This document shows positions 43,099 to 51,014 of a stretch of 64,000 nucleotides of DNA, piece by piece. Within the stretch, counting starts at the first letter, position 1; the number at the start of each line of letters is the position of its first letter. The notes beneath the pieces were generated by a model, which saw only the letters and a program-made list of their open reading frames with translations, was not told where the DNA came from and ran no database searches. This DNA is from PALSA-350 sp963834445 (GTDB taxonomy: Bacteria; Acidobacteriota; Terriglobia; Terriglobales; Acidobacteriaceae). The DNA is taken from assembly GCA_963834445.1 (NCBI GenBank), contig CAWIBU010000002.1, positions 372,001-436,000 of the forward strand, read 5' to 3'. The position numbers and the translations under genes are program-made.

Positions 43099-43606
43099 TA
43101 GACAGAAGCCGGTGACGATATGCGGTGCGACGGTGACAGACTGGACTGCACCCCGTCAACATTCCGCTCGGGCACCCGAGCCGTAAACTTAAGCGAGCTT
43201 AATCCTGCCAATGTTGCTGGCAAAGTCTTCGGTCATCTCCCGGGCTTAAGGCCAAGATGGAATCATGTCCGTCTGTCACCGCTCAAGTTCGTCTAGCGCC
43301 GATCAGGCGGACATTGAGCCTGGTCTGGCCGAATGTTTCTTCATCAGCATGAAGGCGCGTGGAGATCGGTGACAGGCCGCCATGAGCCCATCAACATTCT
43401 GTTCGGAGCCGGCTAGCCGTGAAGTCTGACGCTGCCCAATCCGCATCGGAGGCTGCACTATCTCGGTTGATCGTGTTTGGCTTGCAGATCGCGATCCAGA
43501 GCGTCCCCGAAAAGGGCCTGTCCCCGAAAAGGGCCGGGTGAGATTCGCGAGCTCACTTGCAGAGCCTTTGCTTGGGAGAAAGGCGCACTGCAGATCTCTC
43601 GGCTGC
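43099..43606. other. Gene-free stretch with faint internal duplications
   Basis: No reading frame is convincing. Two segments about 240 bases apart look related (CGTCAACATTCCGCTCGGG near 43156 and CATCAACATTCTGTTCGGA near 43388), and GTCCCCGAAAAGGGCC is duplicated at about 43504-43536. The final part begins a diverged copy of the CGGTCGGGATGAC-family repeat (GAGCTCACTTGCAGAGCCTT). Confidence 0.5.
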
Positions 43607-43713
43607 CCCCGGATTCCTGTCGAGATTTATGGCGTTGACGAGCTTCCTGCGGCTTTCCTTAACGAAAGCCGCACACGCGGTCCTGTCCTGTGTAGCGTGG
43701 CAGGAATCCGGGG
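43607..43713. mobile_element. MITE-like element, diverged copy A
   Basis: A 107-bp element with ends CCCCGGATTCCTGT and CAGGAATCCGGGG and the internal hairpin GCGGCTTTCCTTAACGAAAG+CCGC. It is the diverged relative of three nearly identical 105-bp copies downstream. It contains no gene and would depend on a transposase in trans. Confidence 0.65.
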
Positions 43714-43818
43714 TACGCTGCTCCTAATGAACAAAATGGCTGGGGCTGGATTTGCGAGCTCACTCGTGTGGCCTTGGTTTGGGGGAAAGGCGCACCGCAG
43801 ATCCCTCCGCTTCGCTAC

Positions 43819-43923
43819 CCCGAATTCCTGTCGAAGTTGATGGCGCTGGCGAACTTCATGCGGCTTTCCTTAATGAAAGCCGCACACGTGGATCTGTCTG
43901 ACATGGCGAAACAGGAATTCGGG
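43819..43923. mobile_element. MITE-like element, copy B
   Basis: 105 bp, ends CCCGAATTCCTGT and ACAGGAATTCGGG, internal hairpin GCGGCTTTCCTTAATGAAAG+CCGC. TAC flanks it on both sides (43816-43818 and 43924-43926). The uninterrupted target, CTTCGCTACGCTACGGTC, is present at 28.5 kb. Confidence 0.8.
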
Positions 43924-44150
43924 TACGCTACGGTCGGGATGACAAATTTGTTTGGGGGACACGATGACAAATTTGCTTGAGGGGCGAGGCCAAAAGGCAG
44001 ATCGCTTCGCTCGTTCATTCCATCCTTGACTTGCCGCCAGGCAAGTCGGCTCCTCCTAATGAACAAAATGGCTGGGGCTGGATTTGCGAGCTCACTCGTG
44101 TGGCCTTGGTTTGAGGGAAAGGCGCACAGCAGATCCCTCCGCTTCGCTAC

Positions 44151-44255
44151 CCCGAATTCCTGTCGAAGTTGATGGCGCTGGCGAACTTCATGCGGCTTTC
44201 CTTAATGAAAGCCGCACACGTGGATCTGTCTGACATGGCGAAACAGGAATTCGGG
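44151..44255. mobile_element. MITE-like element, copy C
   Basis: Same 105-bp sequence and TAC flanks as copy B (44148-44150 and 44256-44258), carried inside the second unit of the triplicated block. Confidence 0.8.
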
Positions 44256-44575
44256 TACGCTACGGTCGGGATGACAAATTTGTTTGGGGGACACGATGAC
44301 AAATTTGCTTGAGGGCGAGGCCAAAAGGCAGATCGCTTCGCTCGTTCATTCCATCCTTGACTTGCCGCCAGGCAAGTCGGCTCCTCGCAGTGAACAAATT
44401 TGCTTGAGGGACGGGTTTGAAAAGCAAACGCTCTCCGCGTTCATTCCATCCTTAACTTGCCGCAGGCAAGTCAGCCGCTCCTAATGAACAAAATGGCTGG
44501 GGCTGGATTTGCGAGCTCACTCGTGGGGCCTTGGTTTGAGGGAAAGGCGCACAGCAGATCCCTCCGCTTCGCTCC

Positions 44576-44680
44576 CCCGAATTCCTGTCGAAGTTGATGG
44601 CGCTGGCGAACTTCATGCGGCTTTCCTTAATGAAAGCCGCACACGTGGATCTGTCTGACATGGCGAAACAGGAATTCGGG
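44576..44680. mobile_element. MITE-like element, copy D
   Basis: Same 105-bp sequence inside the third unit. The right flank keeps TAC, but the left flank reads CTCC instead of CTAC, a point change after duplication. Confidence 0.78.
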
Positions 44681-44910
44681 TACGCTACGGTCGGGATGAC
44701 AAATTTGTTTGGGGGACACGATGACAAATTTGCTTGAGGGGGGAGGCCACAAGGCAGATCGCTTCGCTCGTTCATTCCATCCTTGACTTGCCGCCAGGCA
44801 AGTCGGCTCCTCGGGATGACAAATCGAAGAGTTGCGCTTCCACGGAGTGTTGATGCTCAGAGGTGCAGAACCGAACTGCCTGAAAACTAATTTGGACAAG
44901 ACTGACTGAC

Positions 44911-45033
44911 AATAGCCCAGGATGAAATCCTGGATAAACAAGGATTTCATCCTGGGCAGCTTCAGTCGTCCCTGCGGGACTGGGCGCCCGACAGGTTGGC
45001 AAACATGCTGGACGTTATTAACGACGCACTACA
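44911..45033. repeat. REP core plus right half of a TAGTGCGT-type element
   Basis: AGCCCAGGATGAAATCCTGG and its inverted partner GGATTTCATCCTGGG are followed by TCAGTCGTCCCTGCGGGACT, GGGCGCCCGACAGGTTGGCA and AACGACGCACTACA. From about 44941 this aligns closely with the right half of the 39.8-kb element. The left terminal repeat is missing. Confidence 0.75.
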
Positions 45034-45190
45034 CTGGCGGCCAGGGCCGTGCGAATCTTTTCCGTGAACAGGGTCATCTCCGACACACTGCGGGCCTGAC
45101 ACTTTCGGGAATAGGGAACAGCTTGCTCCGCGCGATTCATTTGCGTCGTGGAAGAATTGTGCCGTCCCCCATTTCGCCCATTTCCGCCCT

Positions 45191-46216
45191 TCAAGGCCTG
45201 ATAGTTTGTGGACAGTAACCTTCTTCGACAATGGCCATCCCGGTCGCGTGCGCAGCCGTAGCTTTGCTGTTCCATTGAACCGCGAGCTTTTGCCATTGCA
45301 AGCCATCGTCCTGGGACCGATAGACCATTCCCTCCGTTGAACAATAGAAAACTCCGGGCTGGGAAGAACTGGCAGCCACCACGGGGATGCGCAAGCCTTG
45401 CGGATCGGGGAGACCTTTTCGTACGGGTTGCCAAGCATCGCTTCCGGTGCGGCGATAGATGACCGAACAGGCCGACGCTTTGTAATGCGCTCCGTATGCG
45501 CTCTTCGAAGCGGACAGCAAGAGAGTCTTTGCATCGGCGAGGCTGATGGCGACGCTCCAGCAGTACTGATGATCCAAGCCGTCAACAATACGTCTCCAAC
45601 TGTTACCGCCATCCACACTTTCGAAATAGCCATCGCCGGCGGCTGAGTGCAGCCGGGTGGGAGCAAGCGGGTGAACCGCGAGGCTGTGTGTGTCTCGCGG
45701 AGCGCTCATGACCCGGTCACGCCATGTCCTTCCCGCGTCGTCGCTGTCTACGAGCGCCCCGGCCTCTATCGCTGCATGCAAACGTGGCGGGTGGGCCAAA
45801 TGGGGAAGGATGACCTGGACGTGATGAGTTTCCGGGCGCGGCGGGAAACTCCAGGACTTCGCCGAAGGCAGCGTCAGCAAACTCCCCAGTTCACACCAGG
45901 AATCGCCACCATCTTCGGATCGATACATCGCGCTCAGTTCCGTTCCCGCGTAGAGCGCGCCCGATGGAGAGGATGCAAGCGCCGTTACGTTAGGCCTAGT
46001 GAGATTCTGCAGTGGATGCCAGGTCGCTCCCCAATCGCTGCTTTTGAACGTTCCATCGCCGAAGGTTCCGCAGTAAACAACGCCCTTACGCGTTCGGTCA
46101 GCGGCAACGCATTGGGCCTGCTTGTCGTTCAAACAGACTTCCCCGACCCAGCTTTCCTCGCAGCCCTGTATCACCGCGAGACCACAAGCGGTCGCCAGAT
46201 AGATCGTCGTCCTCAT
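45191..46216 (-). CDS. BNR/Asp-box repeat lipoprotein (sialidase-like propeller)
   Basis: A 341-residue protein with a hydrophobic start and lipobox-like end (MRTTIYLATACGLAVIQGC), so it is probably a lipoprotein. Asp boxes of the SxDxGxTW type recur: FKSSDWGATW, MYRSEDGGDSW, VDSDDAGRTW, ESVDGGNSW and YRSQDDGLQW. This is the VPS10/sortilin-like or HCF136-like beta-propeller group. No sialidase catalytic residues are apparent, so a binding role is more likely than hydrolysis. ATG 46216 is preceded by AAGGGG; the frame extends upstream to 46435 without export features. Confidence 0.8.
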   Translation of the reverse strand: MRTTIYLATACGLAVIQGCEESWVGEVCLNDKQAQCVAADRTRKGVVYCGTFGDGTFKSSDWGATWHPLQNLTRPNVTALASSPSGALYAGTELSAMYRSEDGGDSWCELGSLLTLPSAKSWSFPPRPETHHVQVILPHLAHPPRLHAAIEAGALVDSDDAGRTWRDRVMSAPRDTHSLAVHPLAPTRLHSAAGDGYFESVDGGNSWRRIVDGLDHQYCWSVAISLADAKTLLLSASKSAYGAHYKASACSVIYRRTGSDAWQPVRKGLPDPQGLRIPVVAASSSQPGVFYCSTEGMVYRSQDDGLQWQKLAVQWNSKATAAHATGMAIVEEGYCPQTIRP

Positions 46217-46838
46217 TGTTGTATCCCCTTGTATCCCCTGGTGGAGTTTTCGCGTTCGCGCATGCCCGAGACCCGGGGGCATGACTTGTCTGCCGGCGGC
46301 ACGAGAAGTTTGTCCTGCGAAATCTGCTTTCACTGAGATTAGATGGCAAATAGACGAACGTACGATCTCTGCTGAAAGTACGGAAAAGTATTCCGATCGT
46401 ACGGAGTGAGCAGGGTTCTTTATCCGAGGTGACAACCTTGTTGTCGGTTTCGCGCATTTCTGCGGGTGGCGCGCGTGTCGTGGGGGACGAATCTTTTTTG
46501 GGGCGTCCGCGAAATGGGCCCCGGGACCGCATGGATACTGTAATAGTTACGTGATGAATATCCCGGGCTTCTCTTTTGGGGAACTTGCCCGTGCTTCCTC
46601 CGCGGCTGGAACATAACGAAAAGCGGGCTTTGTCAGGACTAACCGCAGAATCAAAGTCTCCGATGGGCTGGGGTTTATTCTATTTCCAGTGAGGTGGCGT
46701 TGATCAACCGGGCGATTCTCGAGGTGGCACAATCTGCGTTGACCGGCGGAAATGCGGTCGAGCCACTCAGGCCGAAGAGAGCCTGCCGGAAGCGTTTCAT
46801 GAATCCACTGGCGGGCGCCCGGGCGCGGCAAACACCGG
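46217..46838. other. Gene-free stretch
   Basis: Upstream DNA shared by the divergent BNR lipoprotein and MFS genes. Only a GGGGATACAA/GGGGATACAA tandem duplication just before the lipoprotein start stands out. Frames on either strand lack ribosome sites and protein-like composition. Confidence 0.4.
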
Positions 46839-48067
46839 ATGCGTGACGAAGGCGCCCAGACGCTGCCGGAGGCGGCAGAAATGCCAGGGTCTGGCGGGCA
46901 AGCGTTCGCACCCTTCGTTTGCGGGATGTTCGCGTTTCTCGATCTTTATTGCACTCAGCCTTTGCTGCCTTTCCTTTCCCGCGTATTTCATGCGTCGGAG
47001 GGCAAGGTCAGCCTGACCATCAGTGCCTCTACCCTGGGGGTTGCGTTGTCGGCCGCGCTGCTGGCCGTGTTTGCGGAGAGAGTGGACCGCAAGAAGACGA
47101 TTGTGGGTTCGATGGTGGCGCTCGCCGTGTGTACGCTGCTCACGGCGACGGCGACGGGTCTGCCGGCCCTGGCGGTCTGGCGCTTGCTGCAGGGCGTGGT
47201 GACGCCAGGAATTTTCATTATCACCATCGCGTACATCACCGAGGAGTGGCCTGCGCTGCTGGTGCCGCGGGTGATGAGCGTTTATGTGGCCGGGACGGTG
47301 TTCGGAGGGTTTATGGGCCGTTTACTGGGCGGGCTGATTGCCGAGCGGTACGGGTGGCGAGCGGTCTTTGTGGTGCTCGGTCTGGCGGGGCTTGGGGGAG
47401 CGTTGCTGTCACAGTGGTTGTTGCGTCCAGCGCGCCGACAGGCGGCGCCGGCGGCGAGCGCAGTCCCGGCTGGCGCCGGTGCTCAGGAACCCTGGCAAAT
47501 CCGCGGCTGCTTGCGACCTTTTGCATTGGATTTTGCATGCTCTTTACGCTGGTGGCCACGTTCAGCTACATCACGTTTTACCTTTCCGCGGCACCGTTTG
47601 CTCTGTCTACCAGGCAGTTAAGCTATCTGTTCGCTGTTTACCTGTGCGGCCTGGTGACGACGTTAGCCGCCGGGAGGGTGCTGGCCCGGGTAGGGCTGCG
47701 GCACGGAATGTTCGCGGCCATTGCGGCTTGCGTCGCGGGGGTGGCCTTGACCCTGGCGCCGTCGTTGGCGATCGTGGCGGCGGGGCTGGCGATTGCCGCC
47801 TCGGGTGTGTTTGTGGCGCAGACATGCGCCAACAGTTTTTTGCGCGATGCCGCCCCCACCGGCAGCCGTGTGTCGGCCGCCGGCATGTACATCTGCTGTT
47901 ACTACGTTGGGGGAACGGTGGGCGGCATTCTGCCGGGAGCTTTTTGGAAGCATGGCGGCTGGCCAGGTTGTGTTGCGCTCGTGGTCGGGGTCCTGGCTGT
48001 TGCCGGTCTGGCGGCCAACTTCGGTTGGCGCGCGCAACCGGTCGTGGCGGACCCCATCCCGCTCTAA
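46839..48067 (+). pseudogene. Frameshifted MFS transporter (YnfM/CynX-like)
   Basis: The N-terminal half reads in one frame (FAFLDLYCTQPLLPFLSRVF, SLTISASTLGVALSAALLAV, ERVDRKKTIVGSMVALAVC, up to LGGALLSQWLLRPARRQA). The C-terminal half continues in another frame (LANPRLLATFCIGFCMLFTL, SYLFAVYLCGLVTTLAAGRV, MYICCYYVGGTVGGILPGAF). The switch lies between about 47440 and 47500, in the central cytoplasmic loop. Both halves are well preserved, so the lesion is recent or a sequencing error. Together they would make about 400 residues and 12 helices. The start ATG at 46839 is approximate. Confidence 0.8.
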
Positions 48068-48367
48068 GCCATTCGCTCAGGACTTTGCCGTCGAGACAAC
48101 ACCCTTGGGGAAAACTATCTGCGCGTGATGCTCGATGCCCACGTTCGTGGACTCGAGGTCGTCCTCGTCTACATTGGCAGCGAGACCGTCGAAATCACTC
48201 TGATCCGTACCGCCCATCGGGTGCTGGCCGGGGGGCATAACATCCCGGAAATCGATGTGCGTCGCCGCTATCAACGCCGTCTCAGGAATGCTCCGGTCGC
48301 CATCTCACGAGCGGATCACGTCGCACTGGCTGCACCTCGATCGATTCGCTTTCGGCACGGTACTTGA
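48068..48367 (+). pseudogene. Remnant of a zeta-toxin-like kinase (predicted ABC-type ATPase family)
   Basis: One frame begins AKPFAQDFAVETTPLGKT, recalling the 'FAxETTLSGK' segment of zeta-type kinases. After a one-base shift a second frame continues ENYLRVMLDAHVRGLEVVLV, YIGSETVEITLIRTAHRVLA, GGHNIPEIDVRRRYQRRLRN and APVAISRADH, which matches the middle to C-terminal part of that family. The N-terminal P-loop region is missing. It directly follows the frameshifted MFS gene. No epsilon-type antitoxin is visible. Confidence 0.65.
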
Positions 48368-48385
48368 TGAACGTGGGCGCTCGAC

Positions 48386-48931
48386 TTAATTGAGAGCGTC
48401 AATCTGCTGCCGAAGAGACAAGTAAGTCTTGTCGTCGAATGCAGCCGAAGTGGTCCATTGGACCTGCCCGCCAGCACGTAGCAAAATCACGCTTGCGCTG
48501 TTGTCGTCATTGACTTGCAGCCTCTGTCTCCAGAGGTCTTGTTGCTCGTATAGAAGAATAGTTCGACTCTGCAGGGAAGCTGGCATACTACGCTTGATTC
48601 CTGAGACCACCACGGGACGCAACAGCCGAGGAACAGTCTCAAGGAAGATGATCGTGCATTTTGCCAGGCCGGGATTATCTTTCGAAAGTCTCTCCTCCCA
48701 TTCACGGGCCCCTCGGCCGCCGGCCCGGCTAAAAGACAGGATTACAACCACCGGGGAATGGTCTGCCAATGCGTCAACGCTGAGCCATGTGCCCGCAAGC
48801 GTCTGACCGGCCAGAGTTGGGAGAGAGTCACCGGGCTTCAAGATACCGGGGCGCGACTGCATCAACGCCGGTGAGGAGAGAATGATCGCGAAAGTTGACC
48901 AGACGGCAAGAAAGGTTCTGTGTTGCCACAT
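48386..48931 (-). CDS. Exported protein with a thioredoxin-like fold lacking the CxxC motif
   Basis: A 181-residue protein. The first ~25 residues form a signal peptide (MWQHRTFLAVWSTFAIILSS). The rest has GDSLPTLAGQTLAGTWLSVD followed by SPVVVILSFSRAGGRGAREW, the strand-helix start seen in TlpA/AhpC or ATP10-like proteins, but with no cysteine where CxxC would sit. QSRTILLYEQQDLWRQRLQV and ASVILLRAGGQVQWTTSAAF fit the later strands. A redox role is therefore doubtful. It is the last gene of a marR-led run on this strand. Confidence 0.6.
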   Translation of the reverse strand: MWQHRTFLAVWSTFAIILSSPALMQSRPGILKPGDSLPTLAGQTLAGTWLSVDALADHSPVVVILSFSRAGGRGAREWEERLSKDNPGLAKCTIIFLETVPRLLRPVVVSGIKRSMPASLQSRTILLYEQQDLWRQRLQVNDDNSASVILLRAGGQVQWTTSAAFDDKTYLSLRQQIDALN

Positions 48932-48978
48932 CTCCTGTCCCTCTATCGATTGCTGACGTGTGCCGGCTTCTGCAGATC

Positions 48979-49455
48979 TTATGGCACCCGCTGGACTCTG
49001 CAGGACAAGTGCTGTACGACCATCCAGAAAACAACAAGCCCACTCAACGTAATCAGGCAGGCGCGAATCCAGTGCGTGCTCATCGAACGCAGAAACATCG
49101 GGTCGAGCGAGCCATCGGGTAGTCTCGCGAATTTGGTTTGCGCCTGCCAACGACCCCAGAACGCCGCAGTCAGGGAGTAGATCAACACCTGCAGCCCAAT
49201 GTTCAACCACACCGCCGGCGTGGTGACGCCTGCGGGCCTACACCAGAGAAGCGCGATGGCGCCAAGAAATGCAACCGCCGCCATCGGAAAGATCACCGGC
49301 TTGATCATCGCCCACCAGGCGTTGTGATAGGGACCAAAGTCACCAGGAGCTACAAATGGCCACAATCGCCAGCCGAACTGAGTCATCCAGATGTTGCCAA
49401 CGCCGTAGAAACTCGCAGCGAAGGTCGTCATCAATACCCATTGAGCGCGATTCAT
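48979..49455 (-). CDS. Four-helix integral membrane protein of unknown function
   Basis: 158 residues with four predicted membrane segments (around 5-20, 50-70, 78-97 and 131-150), and polar loops with FVAPGDFGPYHNAWWAMIKP, GRWQAQTKFARLPDGS and STHWIRACLI. The arrangement resembles small DUF1772-like membrane proteins, but I cannot assign it. It starts four bases after the marR stop, so it is almost certainly co-transcribed with that regulator and is probably its target. Confidence 0.75.
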   Translation of the reverse strand: MNRAQWVLMTTFAASFYGVGNIWMTQFGWRLWPFVAPGDFGPYHNAWWAMIKPVIFPMAAVAFLGAIALLWCRPAGVTTPAVWLNIGLQVLIYSLTAAFWGRWQAQTKFARLPDGSLDPMFLRSMSTHWIRACLITLSGLVVFWMVVQHLSCRVQRVP

Positions 49456-49459
49456 TCCG

Positions 49460-50029
49460 TCATCCCTTCACACGTCCGTCTTTGCGAATCCGACCTTTCG
49501 CTGAAGCGGCGAGAGGCTGTTGAGCGTCTTTCAATTCGGCGCTAAGGTACAGCCGCTCTGAACCTGTCAGCGCCTTCACTAACTCGTTCAGGAGAGCAAC
49601 CAGGTTGCGTCTCCTCGCTTCCGCCATGCTCTCCAGGCTTCTCGCCAGAGTGCTGCTTGAATCCAGCTTCGGGAACTTGGCAAACAGTTCGGCGCCCTTT
49701 CTTTCCAGCAGAAGGGGCTCTCTACGCCGGTCTTTCGGATCCTTTCCTCGCTTGACCAGCTTCTTCTCGGTTAGGCCGTCGACAATGTACACCAGGGTCG
49801 ATGGCGCAATTCCCATCAAACGGCTGATCTTCGCCATGGATGTAACCCCGTGCGTAAGATGACGAAGAACGCCGTGCTCGATCGAACTGATGCCCGTTTT
49901 ATGGCTCTTCAGGCGGGCTTCGAGGTCGGATCGCGCGATTTTGGTGATGACGGAGCAGAGCCCCCTCACTTGATCCGCCATCGCGATGGTCTCGGCAGCC
50001 ATCGCACTCTGAGAATATTCATTGATCAT
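49460..50029 (-). CDS. MarR-family transcriptional regulator
   Basis: A 189-residue winged-helix regulator. KTGISSIEHGVLRHLTHGVT leads to the recognition-helix region SMAKISRLMGIAPSTLVYIV, DGLTEKKLVKRGKDPKDRRR (the wing, with the family's DPxDRR motif) and EPLLLERKGAELF. It heads a three-gene run with the membrane and thioredoxin-like genes. The intergenic DNA to the divergent PEBP gene contains near-perfect palindromes, the likely operators for autorepression. Confidence 0.9.
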   Translation of the reverse strand: MINEYSQSAMAAETIAMADQVRGLCSVITKIARSDLEARLKSHKTGISSIEHGVLRHLTHGVTSMAKISRLMGIAPSTLVYIVDGLTEKKLVKRGKDPKDRRREPLLLERKGAELFAKFPKLDSSSTLARSLESMAEARRRNLVALLNELVKALTGSERLYLSAELKDAQQPLAASAKGRIRKDGRVKG

Positions 50030-50058
50030 TGATTATGAATCATTCATTATGAATTATA
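50018..50058. promoter_or_regulatory. Probable MarR operator cluster in a divergent AT-rich promoter
   Basis: TGATTATGAATCA (50030-50042) and ATTCATTATGAAT (50042-50054) are perfect palindromes that abut. An ATTCATTGATCATT stretch precedes them and overlaps the marR start. Such 13-bp dyads in an AT-rich island between a marR gene and a divergent gene fit MarR binding. Promoters for both directions must lie within these few dozen bases. Confidence 0.6.
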
Positions 50059-50097
50059 TACATGTCAAGAGTTGGATGCCCCGCGTGGAGAAACTTT

Positions 50098-50676
50098 ATG
50101 CATTTTTGGACACATACCCGCTCACGTGTCAGCGGCTGCAGTCGGGTCGCGGCAGTATTCATCCTGGTCATGTCTGCGGGATGCAATCGAGCTGGGGAGG
50201 AACCAGTGGCCCCGCTGTCCATTAATTTGAGGAGTGCCGACGTTGCAGGCGGAGTGCTCGGTAAAGATTTCACTTGCCAGGGCGAGGGACTCTCTCCTGA
50301 GCTGTCCTGGACCGCTCCCCCACCCCAAACCAGAAGCCTTGCATTGGTTGTCACCGACCGCGACTCTCCTCTCGGCTATAACTTTGTTCACTGGGTGATG
50401 TACAACATTCCATCGGGTACACGTATATTGCACCGGGAACGTTCTGGGCTGGCAACTCTTCCGGACACAACGATGGAGGGGGTCAACGACAACGATAAGC
50501 CGGGCTACGCCCCACCGTGCCCACCAGCCAGGTCGGTACATCGCTACGACTTCATCCTCTATGCCGTCGACATGAACGTGAAGCTGCCCTCTGCTTCGAA
50601 GAAGGAATTGCTGGATGCAATCCGCGGCCATGTTTTAGCGCGAGGCGAGTTGATCACTCGTTACGGGACACCCTGA
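50098..50676 (+). CDS. YbhB/YbcL-type PEBP lipoprotein (Raf-kinase-inhibitor-like)
   Basis: A 192-residue protein with a hydrophobic start ending in a lipobox (AAVFILVMSAGCN). The PEBP domain has GLSPELSWTAPPPQTRSLAL, VVTDRDSPLGYNFVHWVMYN with the ligand-site DRDxP and HW elements, YAPPCPPARSVHRYDFILYA and a C-terminal helix. It binds small anionic or phospholipid-like ligands in other systems; the role here is unknown. ATG 50098 was chosen because GGAG precedes it and it opens the signal; ATG 50062 is the alternative. Divergent from marR. Confidence 0.88.
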   Translation: MHFWTHTRSRVSGCSRVAAVFILVMSAGCNRAGEEPVAPLSINLRSADVAGGVLGKDFTCQGEGLSPELSWTAPPPQTRSLALVVTDRDSPLGYNFVHWVMYNIPSGTRILHRERSGLATLPDTTMEGVNDNDKPGYAPPCPPARSVHRYDFILYAVDMNVKLPSASKKELLDAIRGHVLARGELITRYGTP

Positions 50677-51014
50677 TCGAGACCTCGCTAACCGGTTGAT
50701 CTTCCTCGTCGATTCGCCGGGTTGAACGCACTCGAACATCACCTTCTAGCGGCGTAAGAGCCGTGGACCTGAGGCAGCGTGAGGAATCGCCCGCACCCCC
50801 TACAGGAGCAACCGGGAACAATTTCCAACTTCCCGCGATCCGGTCCGGACGTGGGTTGGCTTGCGGTCGGCTTTTTAGATGGGGGAGGGAGTTACGACAG
50901 CACTGGTGGTTGGTGAACCAAAGCGGGGCCAGGTCCTCTCGCAGCAGGAACCTGGCTAGTACTGAAGGAGAGGATGGCCCGCGCTCTCACGAGTCCGGGC
51001 CATCCTCTGAAGCC
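50677..51014. other. Gene-free stretch
   Basis: No reading frame with a ribosome site is evident. GATGGCCCGCGCTCTCACGA and GTCCGGGCCATC at about 50975-51006 form a stem (GATGGCCCG/CGGGCCATC) that could act as a shared terminator for the convergent PEBP and kelch genes. Confidence 0.5.

Larger units (their letters stand above)
43721..44812. repeat. Three direct copies of a roughly 330-bp repeat, each carrying a MITE-like insert
   Basis: Units start with CTCCTAATGAACAAAATGGC at 43721, 44053 and 44478. Each runs through GGATTTGCGAGCTCACTCGT, GGGAAAGGCGCAC, the inserted 105-bp element, ACGCTACGGTCGGGATGACA, and a tail with CTTGCCGCCAGGCAAGTCGG. The copies differ at only a few positions; the second is followed by about 90 bases of an extra degenerate tail. 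Because all three contain the same insertion, the insertion came first and the whole unit was then amplified. No coding frame is credible across the block. Confidence 0.85.

Noticed and set aside
43538..44484. Several short frames within the triplicated repeat
   Set aside because: They run through the repeat and MITE palindromes, change between copies and have no ribosome sites.
46547..46831. 94-residue minus-strand frame upstream of the MFS gene
   Set aside because: No ribosome site, Pro/Arg-rich, no recognisable motif.
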